Origin: Verrucomicrobiota bacterium
Lineage (GTDB): Bacteria; Verrucomicrobiota; Verrucomicrobiia; Limisphaerales; UBA9464
Direction: 5' to 3'
Assembly (NCBI GenBank): GCA_017302195.1
Contig: JAFLEG010000038.1
Location: 1 to 7,179 of the forward strand
DNA: 7,179 bases
The notes under the pieces: generated by a model
Seen by the model: the letters and a program-made list of their open reading frames with translations, nothing else
The model's database searches: none
Told to the model about the DNA's origin: nothing
Position numbers and translations under genes: made by a program
Part shown: piece after piece, positions 1 through 3,834 of the stretch
Layout: each line of letters starts with the position of its first letter
How positions within the stretch are numbered: the stretch's first letter is position 1

Positions 1-165
1 GGTCTGGTCCTGGTGTGGGCAATCGGACACTGGTTCGGCAATACCGAGCGACGCGACGCCGGCCGGCGCGCCATGTTCCTGCGCCTCGCCGGCGCCCTGC
101 TGATCCTGGTCGCGGTGATCCTCGCCGTCCTTGCCCCCGGAACACCCGGGCCGGAGACGAGGTGA
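1..165 (+). CDS. C-terminal end of an unrecognised membrane protein (5' partial)
   Basis: Frame 1 is open from the window edge to a TGA at 163-165, giving 54 visible residues. Nearly all third codon positions are G or C, as in the confident genes here. The visible protein has two hydrophobic stretches (residues ~1-13 and ~26-46) separated by a short Arg-rich loop (TERRDAGRR), followed by a polar tail rich in Pro and Gly. This looks like the last transmembrane hairpin of a small integral membrane protein, with the basic loop probably cytoplasmic. An internal ATG at 73 could start a 30-residue peptide, but the coding signal extends upstream of it, so I treat the start as lying outside the window. 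I do not recognise the family. No gene follows within 240 bases, so it is the last gene of its transcription unit. Confidence 0.6.
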   Translation, partial: GLVLVWAIGHWFGNTERRDAGRRAMFLRLAGALLILVAVILAVLAPGTPGPETR

Positions 166-201
166 CGACGGATCTGGCTTCCTCCCTCCCTCGGCCGGCT
201 G

Positions 202-239
202 TCGCCCAGGGCGTCGGGATCTCTGCGGGCGTTGGGCGA
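202..239 (+). terminator. Weak inverted repeat downstream of the first gene, possible terminator
   Basis: TCGCCCA at 202-208 is complementary to TGGGCGA at 233-239, giving a 7-bp stem with a 24-base loop, 37 bases after the stop of the partial gene. Only three T residues follow (241-243), so it is a poor intrinsic terminator by sequence. The position is right, but the structure could be chance in GC-rich DNA. Confidence 0.2.
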
Positions 240-281
240 GTTTGAGCCTGACATCGTCCCTGACGAAGGAGACCAGCCCCC

Positions 282-317
282 TCACTTCATCACTCATCCT
301 TCATCGTTCATCCTTTC
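282..317 (+). repeat. 36-base heptamer repeat, copy 1
   Basis: The core is four successive 7-base units of consensus NTTCATC (units start at 285, 292, 299 and 306; the second reads ACTCATC), flanked by TCA and CTTTC. The same 36 bases recur in reverse complement at 1691-1726 with three mismatches. The two copies therefore face opposite ways around the 408-1685 gene pair. The stretch is pyrimidine-rich and clearly less GC-rich than its surroundings. It may be a dispersed intergenic element or a site for a protein that reads a 7-base period. I infer no specific regulator. Confidence 0.75.
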
Positions 318-371
318 TACGTGTGGAAGTCAGGGCCTTTGGACGTCGGCTCCGGCCGCCCGTTTCCTTCG

Positions 372-401
372 TTGCCGCAGAACGGGCCGAAACCCTAGGC
401 T
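372..401 (+). promoter_or_regulatory. Possible sigma-70-type promoter giving a near-leaderless mRNA
   Basis: TTGCCG (372-377) resembles a -35 box. After an 18-base spacer, TAGGCT (396-401) is a poor -10 match. If used, transcription would start at about the ATG of the RodZ-like gene at 408, giving a leaderless message. This would fit the absence of a convincing Shine-Dalgarno before that ATG. The boxes match the consensus only in part, and such matches are common by chance. Confidence 0.2.
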
Positions 402-407
402 CCGCGC

Positions 408-941
408 ATGCGAAGCACCGGGGACCTGCTCCGCGCCGAACGCGAGCGCCGCCGCCTGACCGTGACCCAGGTGGCCGACGCCACCAAGATCAAGGGCGAC
501 CACATCCGCGCCATCGAGGCTGACGAGTGGGGCGCCTTTTCCGCCCCGGTGTACGTGCGCGGATTCGTGAAGACCTACGCCCGACACCTGCGTCTCGATG
601 TCGAGGCGATCGCCGCGCAGTTGGACGCCGAACTGGCCGGCCGCGGCGACTTCGAGGAACGCGGGCTGGGAGGCGGAGCCCTGCGGAGGGGTCCGCTCGA
701 CTTCGTCATGCTCAAGCTGGCGCTGCTGCGCTGGCAGGTGCTCTTTCCCCTGGCCCTGGGCATCGCACTTATCCTGTCCGCCTGGTGGGCCTGGAATGCC
801 TGGCAGCGACGTCCGGTGAGCGCCCCTGTCCTGCCCGCCACCCAGCGCCTCCATCAGCCGGCGCCGCGCCCCGGCTCCAGCGCCCCCCTCCTGCCCCTGC
901 CCCCGGCCACCAACGGCCCGGTCCGCGTTCCGGGGCGCTGA
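408..941 (+). CDS. RodZ-like membrane-anchored helix-turn-helix protein, short form
   Basis: This 177-residue protein has the layout of the RodZ/HTH_25 family. An N-terminal Cro/CI-like helix-turn-helix spans residues ~5-62, including the family signature around FSAPVYVRGFVKTYARHL (44-61). A juxtamembrane segment and one transmembrane helix (about 110-130, rich in Leu and Trp) follow, then a Pro/Ala-rich tail. In well-studied bacteria RodZ links the MreB cytoskeleton to the envelope elongation machinery. Its HTH contacts MreB rather than DNA, although other HTH_25 proteins may bind DNA. The canonical protein is over 300 residues, with a folded periplasmic domain. Here the tail is only ~45 residues and low complexity, so that domain is absent. 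The ATG at 408 is chosen because it gives the normal distance to the HTH. The CorA-like gene begins 9 bases after the stop, so the two are probably cotranscribed. The family is clear; cytoskeletal function is inferred. Confidence 0.85.
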   Translation: MRSTGDLLRAERERRRLTVTQVADATKIKGDHIRAIEADEWGAFSAPVYVRGFVKTYARHLRLDVEAIAAQLDAELAGRGDFEERGLGGGALRRGPLDFVMLKLALLRWQVLFPLALGIALILSAWWAWNAWQRRPVSAPVLPATQRLHQPAPRPGSSAPLLPLPPATNGPVRVPGR

Positions 942-950
942 CACTCCCGC

Positions 951-1685
951 ATGACACCGGAACCCAGCGTCCTCCCGAAACTGTGGAATCTGCCCGAGGC
1001 CATCCGCAACCGGCTCGGACGCGAGGCCGGTCCGCAGCGGGCGATGCTGGAGGATGGGCATTTGCTGCTGATCCTGCATCAGCTTCCCGAGCCCGATGAG
1101 CTGACCCGCCGTGCTGCGCTGTTCTGGCGGCAGCCCAACGGCGAATGGCGCTCCAATCTGGGGGGCGCGCCGCTGGGCGCCCTGCAGGCGTTGCTGGATG
1201 CCTACCACGAACGGCTGGCCGGCCTGGAGGAGGCCGAGAACAAGGCCGCGTCGGCGTCCGAGTACCACGCCGTCCTGGAGCAGTTGTCCCCGGTCGTTCG
1301 TTCCTCGCGCGGACTGCACCGCGCGCTGCAGCAGGCCCGCGAGCTGCTCAAGTCCGAGCACACCCTGGTCAACTTCCGTGACCTGGCCGCCGGCGCGGAG
1401 CGCAACGCCGAACTGCTGCTTCAGGACGCACAGTTCGGCCTGAATTTCACCGTGGCCAAGCAGGCGGAGGCCCAGGCGGCGACGGCCAAGCAGATGGCGG
1501 TCACCGCACACCGTCTCAATCTGCTCGCGGCGCTCTTCCTGCCCCTGACCGCCCTCGCCAGCATCTTCGGCATGGAGATCCACAGCCAGGTCCGCGACAC
1601 CCCGGCCAACTTCTGGCTGATCTGCCTCGCCGGGGTGGTGATCGGGGCCGCACTCAGCAGCCTGCTGATGCAGCGGAAGCCGTGA
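951..1685 (+). CDS. CorA-like divalent-cation transporter family protein with GME in place of GMN
   Basis: This 244-residue protein has a soluble, mostly helical N-terminal part (residues 1-~185). A very long helix (about 75-185, rich in Ala, Glu and Gln) runs into two C-terminal transmembrane helices (about 189-207 and 221-240), with a basic end (QRKP). The first helix ends in FLPLTALASIFGMEI (196-210), which lines up with the CorA pore helix and its GMN signature. That two-helix, long-stalk architecture is CorA's. Two things are unusual: the motif reads G207-M208-E209, and the protein is ~70 residues shorter than typical CorA (about 315), mostly at the N-terminal domain. The loop after the motif also lacks the acidic MPEL-type sequence of CorA. 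GMN is known to be important for Mg2+ transport, so ion specificity or transport itself is uncertain. No clear Shine-Dalgarno precedes the ATG; expression probably follows the RodZ-like gene 9 bases upstream. Confidence 0.8.
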   Translation: MTPEPSVLPKLWNLPEAIRNRLGREAGPQRAMLEDGHLLLILHQLPEPDELTRRAALFWRQPNGEWRSNLGGAPLGALQALLDAYHERLAGLEEAENKAASASEYHAVLEQLSPVVRSSRGLHRALQQARELLKSEHTLVNFRDLAAGAERNAELLLQDAQFGLNFTVAKQAEAQAATAKQMAVTAHRLNLLAALFLPLTALASIFGMEIHSQVRDTPANFWLICLAGVVIGAALSSLLMQRKP

Positions 1686-1690
1686 GGGTG

Positions 1691-1726
1691 GGAAGGATGA
1701 ACGATGAAGGTTGAGTGATGAGGTGA
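1691..1726 (-). repeat. 36-base heptamer repeat, copy 2 (inverted)
   Basis: The reverse complement of these bases matches 282-317 at 33 of 36 positions and has the same four-unit NTTCATC period. It begins 5 bases after the stop of the CorA-like gene. The two copies thus bracket the RodZ-like/CorA-like pair as inverted repeats about 1.4 kb apart. Confidence 0.75.
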
Positions 1727-1775
1727 AGGCCGTAGGAGACGACAACGCGGTGTCGGGCCAAAACGTCCTGATACC

Positions 1776-1835
1776 ATGGAAGCCCGCGGACGGCCCTTTC
1801 CCCGGAAGCGTCTCAAGGCCATCTTCCGCATGTGA
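1776..1835 (+). CDS. Possible 19-codon upstream ORF (leader peptide) overlapping the next gene
   Basis: An ATG at 1776 opens 19 codons encoding a strongly basic peptide (sequence MEARGRPFPRKRLKAIFRM, seven Arg/Lys). It ends in a TGA at 1833-1835. The stop overlaps the GTG start of the following gene at 1832-1834, giving a GTGA junction of the kind seen between translationally coupled genes. The last in-frame stop upstream is at 1719-1721, so this cannot be the tail of a longer gene. Either it is a short coupling or leader ORF, or the junction is chance. The third positions (C, G, A, G, C mostly) are compatible with coding, but 19 codons are too few to decide. Confidence 0.3.
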   Translation: MEARGRPFPRKRLKAIFRM

Positions 1836-2530
1836 GCCCAGCATCTCCTGCCCCGCCCCGGCTGTCCGACGGGCACCGGCAACCGGGCTCCTGGTGGCTG
1901 CTGGCGGCCTACGCCGTCCTGGCCAGTACCGTTGTGCTGGGCTGGGCGGGACTGGGGGATCCGGACCGGCTGTATCGGGAAGCGGGCCATGAGCTGCGGT
2001 CTCCCCTCGTGCTGTCATTCCGCCTTTGGCTCCAGGGATTCGGCCTGTGGGTGCTGCTCGGGCTCCTTGGTCCGAGGCTGGCGGGGACCTGGTGGCGGTG
2101 GACCCGCAGTCAGCAGGCGGTTTTTGCGGGGTGGGCACTGGCACTGCTGGCGGGCGGGCAATGGTTACACTGGCCGCACCCAAAGGCCAGACTGCGCGCC
2201 TACTGTGAAGGGGTCAGCCAAGTGCTCGAGCAACGCGTGGGCCACGGAGAAGTCCGGCGCCGGATGGAGAACCTCTCCCAGGTTCCGGACCCCGAAGGAC
2301 TGGGTTTTCTTCGTACGAATGCATTTCCCGAAGTTTCCCGGGGCGAGTCACAGACGGTGCTTTTGTCCCCCACCCAGTCGAAGGACCACCCAAGAGCCAG
2401 CATGTTCTTCCGAATCGCAGGCGGTGCGGTGATGTTGTCTGCGGATGGACCGCCAAAGAATCCTGGACGTGGCGGGGATCAGGACCTGCATTGGACCAAT
2501 GACCTCTGGGTTTCCACCCGGTTCGAGTGA
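1832..2530 (+). CDS. Unrecognised membrane protein with three predicted N-terminal helices
   Basis: The 232-residue frame starts with GTG at 1832; no ATG lies in frame upstream near the gene. Hydrophobic segments sit at residues ~20-41, ~58-82 and ~95-113, many with Trp. A basic turn (PKARLR, 117-122) leads to a soluble C-terminal domain of ~115 residues that includes a short charged helix (about 125-150) and ends in a Trp-containing segment (DLHWTNDLWVSTRFE). I do not recognise the family and assign no function. Third-position G/C is high through the membrane part but clearly more relaxed after about residue 150. The distal third may therefore evolve differently, or the true stop may have shifted. 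It is the last plus-strand gene and converges on the minus-strand operon across a 216-base structured gap. Possible coupling to the 19-codon ORF is described under that entry. Confidence 0.65.
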   Translation: MSPASPAPPRLSDGHRQPGSWWLLAAYAVLASTVVLGWAGLGDPDRLYREAGHELRSPLVLSFRLWLQGFGLWVLLGLLGPRLAGTWWRWTRSQQAVFAGWALALLAGGQWLHWPHPKARLRAYCEGVSQVLEQRVGHGEVRRRMENLSQVPDPEGLGFLRTNAFPEVSRGESQTVLLSPTQSKDHPRASMFFRIAGGAVMLSADGPPKNPGRGGDQDLHWTNDLWVSTRFE

Positions 2531-2574
2531 TCGAGTCTTGGTGATGCCCAGAAACCGCGAGGCCTTGAAGCAGT

Positions 2575-2646
2575 GCGGTGGCGGCTTGCCCTGCCGAAGC
2601 GGAGCGAAGGCAGGAGGGCAGCGGGGAGGCCGCTTTGGGACACCGC
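2575..2646. repeat. 72-base nested imperfect palindrome between convergent genes
   Basis: Successive complementary arms nest around one centre: GCGGTG (2575-2580) with CACCGC (2641-2646); GCGGC (2581-2585) with GCCGC (2629-2633); TGCCC (2587-2591) with GGGCA (2616-2620); and TGCC (2592-2595) with GGCA (2609-2612). That is 20 base pairs with small internal loops and a 13-base apical loop. It can form on either strand and lies between two converging transcription units. It could be a REP-like dispersed element, a bidirectional terminator, or both. There is no T-tract, so a standard intrinsic terminator is not shown. Confidence 0.6.
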
Positions 2647-2651
2647 GTCGG

Positions 2652-2679
2652 CGGGAGGCGAGCGTACAGTCTCCTCCCG
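2652..2679. terminator. Hairpin in the convergent gap, possible terminator element
   Basis: CGGGAGG (2652-2658) pairs perfectly with CCTCCCG (2673-2679) around a 14-base loop. It begins 5 bases beyond the outer arm of the large palindrome and lies 68 bases past the minus-strand operon's last stop (2747). No poly-T follows on either strand, so termination is inferred from position and structure only. Confidence 0.35.
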
Positions 2680-2708
2680 GGGTGATGTTCCCGGCCCACG
2701 CCAAAGTG

Positions 2709-2720
2709 GTGGCTTGCCAC
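2709..2720. terminator. Short hairpin just past the minus-strand operon end
   Basis: GTGGC (2709-2713) pairs with GCCAC (2716-2720) across a 2-base spacer, 26 bases downstream of the minus-strand stop at 2747. A 2-base loop is too tight, so the usable stem is probably GTGG/CCAC with a CTTG loop. The bases around it (GTGGTGGCTTGCC) resemble GCGGTGGCGGCTTGCC in the left arm of the 72-base palindrome, so it may be a partial copy of the same element. Confidence 0.3.
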
Positions 2721-2746
2721 GGCAGTCCCAAGGGCGCCGACCCCAA

Positions 2747-3634
2747 TCACCGGCCCAGGTCCGGCATCTTCTTGAACCGGGCCAGGGCGTCCTTCCGCCA
2801 ATCCCCGGTGGCCGGGGCGATCTCGGAAGACGCCGGCGGGGATGCGGCGGTGGTGGTCCGAATGGACGACGGCAACCGGGTGGGTGCCAGGCTGACCTGC
2901 TGAGGATCTGGAGCGGGACTCACCGGTGCGGAAGCTGCAGGCGGAGGCTGCAGCACTGTGGCCGGCGGGGAGGGCGCCACCGGGACGGGGCGCCGCTCCG
3001 GAAAGAAGCCTGAACTGGCGCCCAACACCGGGGGTGCCTCCGGGGGTGGCGCCGGTGCAGACTTCAACGCGGGGGCCAGCTTGAGGGCCAGAGATCGGAC
3101 TTCCTCCTCCGACTCCGTGGTCATCGGACGCCAGCAAAGCCGCACGGTGGGCACAGGTCCGATGTGGACGATCAATCCACGGAAGCCGAGGTCGGAAAGC
3201 GTCACCTGATCCTCCATCGCCTCGGCACGGATCAGCGCGCCAAAAATGGCCTGGAGGGTCCGCTTGCCAGAGCACTCCTGCATCAAGGATTCCAGGGACT
3301 CCGATCGGGCCTCCACACACTGATCCAGGTGGACAATCACGCGGGAGACCGGGCCCTGCTCGATGTCCACACCGGCCAGTTCGTATCCTGCCCGGGCGAA
3401 GAGTCCGATGCCGCCGTCCAGTTCGATCAGCGTCTCCGCCAGCGAGGAGTCCGTGTCGGCCTTCAATGACGCGACAGTGCCCTGCACATCGGCGCGAAGC
3501 TGCTGGAGCTGTCCCGTGGTGGCCTGCACGGCATCGAGCAGTTGTGCAGCGCGGACCGGCGCCGAGTCCACGGCCTGCTGGATCCGCGCCGCCTTGTCAC
3601 GGAGCGCCTGGAGACGTGAGAGAACCTTGTTCAT
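2747..3634 (-). CDS. Unrecognised 295-residue protein: helical N-terminus, small domain, Pro/Ala linker, basic C-terminal peptide
   Basis: The protein has four visible parts. Residues 1-~70 are helical and polar with regular Leu/Val spacing, probably a coiled coil. Residues ~70-190 look like a folded alpha/beta domain, with hydrophobic strands such as FRGLIVHIGP (151-160). Residues ~190-275 are a Pro/Ala/Ser-rich linker, probably disordered. The last ~18 residues form a compact basic, amphipathic peptide beginning DWRKDALARFKKM (278-290). There is no signal peptide or transmembrane helix, so it should be cytoplasmic. Its ATG overlaps the stop of the 67-codon gene by four bases (ATGA), the classic arrangement for coupled translation and interacting products. 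I do not recognise the family. Given its place, I infer an accessory or adaptor protein for the upstream AAA+ ATPase, with the terminal peptide as a possible docking element. Confidence 0.8.
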   Translation of the reverse strand: MNKVLSRLQALRDKAARIQQAVDSAPVRAAQLLDAVQATTGQLQQLRADVQGTVASLKADTDSSLAETLIELDGGIGLFARAGYELAGVDIEQGPVSRVIVHLDQCVEARSESLESLMQECSGKRTLQAIFGALIRAEAMEDQVTLSDLGFRGLIVHIGPVPTVRLCWRPMTTESEEEVRSLALKLAPALKSAPAPPPEAPPVLGASSGFFPERRPVPVAPSPPATVLQPPPAASAPVSPAPDPQQVSLAPTRLPSSIRTTTAASPPASSEIAPATGDWRKDALARFKKMPDLGR

Positions 3635-3834
3635 GACTTCGGTTTTTGCGCCTGTTCCAGCACCTGGTGGAAGCGCTCCATGAAGGCGCGCTCGTTGGCG
3701 AGCATCTCCTGGGTGATCTCGACCTCAACGGTGCCCTGTTTGGCGCGGGTGGCGAGCAATTCTCCGGCGGCCCGGAGATGATCGCGCTGCTGGGAGGCCA
3801 GGTCCTTCAGGGACGCCAGGGTGCTGTGGATCAT
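3631..3834 (-). CDS. Small helical protein (67 residues) between the AAA+ ATPase and the 295-residue protein
   Basis: The 67-residue product is highly charged and predicted to be almost wholly helical. An N-terminal segment (STLASLKDLASQQRDHL, 4-20) and a C-terminal helix (about 40-63) flank a short beta-like stretch (GTVEVEITQ, 34-42). It has no Cys, signal peptide or membrane helix. Its ATG directly follows the TAG of the ATPase gene with no intervening base and in the same frame. Its own TGA overlaps the next ATG by four bases. This packing, and a length too short for an enzyme, suggest a small structural or regulatory partner of the neighbouring proteins. No Shine-Dalgarno is visible before the ATG, so translation probably relies on reinitiation after the ATPase stop. 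Family unknown. Confidence 0.75.
   Translation of the reverse strand: MIHSTLASLKDLASQQRDHLRAAGELLATRAKQGTVEVEITQEMLANERAFMERFHQVLEQAQKPKS

Noticed and set aside
282..317. CRISPR-like or phage attachment repeat
   Set aside because: The 7-base units are contiguous without spacers, and the two 36-base copies are inverted. No Cas, integrase or tRNA gene is present.
15..523. Several short plus-strand frames in the first 500 bases
   Set aside because: They are Arg/Pro-rich shadows of the partial membrane gene and the RodZ-like gene, or run through the heptamer repeat, and lack coding-type third positions.
330..2183. A 617-codon open frame on the minus strand
   Set aside because: It lies opposite the RodZ-like and CorA-like genes, whose family signatures are clear. 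Its product is low-complexity Gly/Arg/Gln-rich, as expected from the complement of GC-rich coding DNA.
2575..2646. A structured RNA gene or riboswitch
   Set aside because: The structure lies downstream of two converging genes rather than in a 5' leader, and it is a simple nested palindrome, equally stable on both strands. A repeat or terminator is the simpler reading.
2214..3320. A 368-codon minus-strand frame across the convergent gap
   Set aside because: It overlaps the accepted 295-residue gene in another frame and runs through the hairpin region and the end of the opposing gene. Its Arg/Pro/Gly-rich product has no recognisable pattern.
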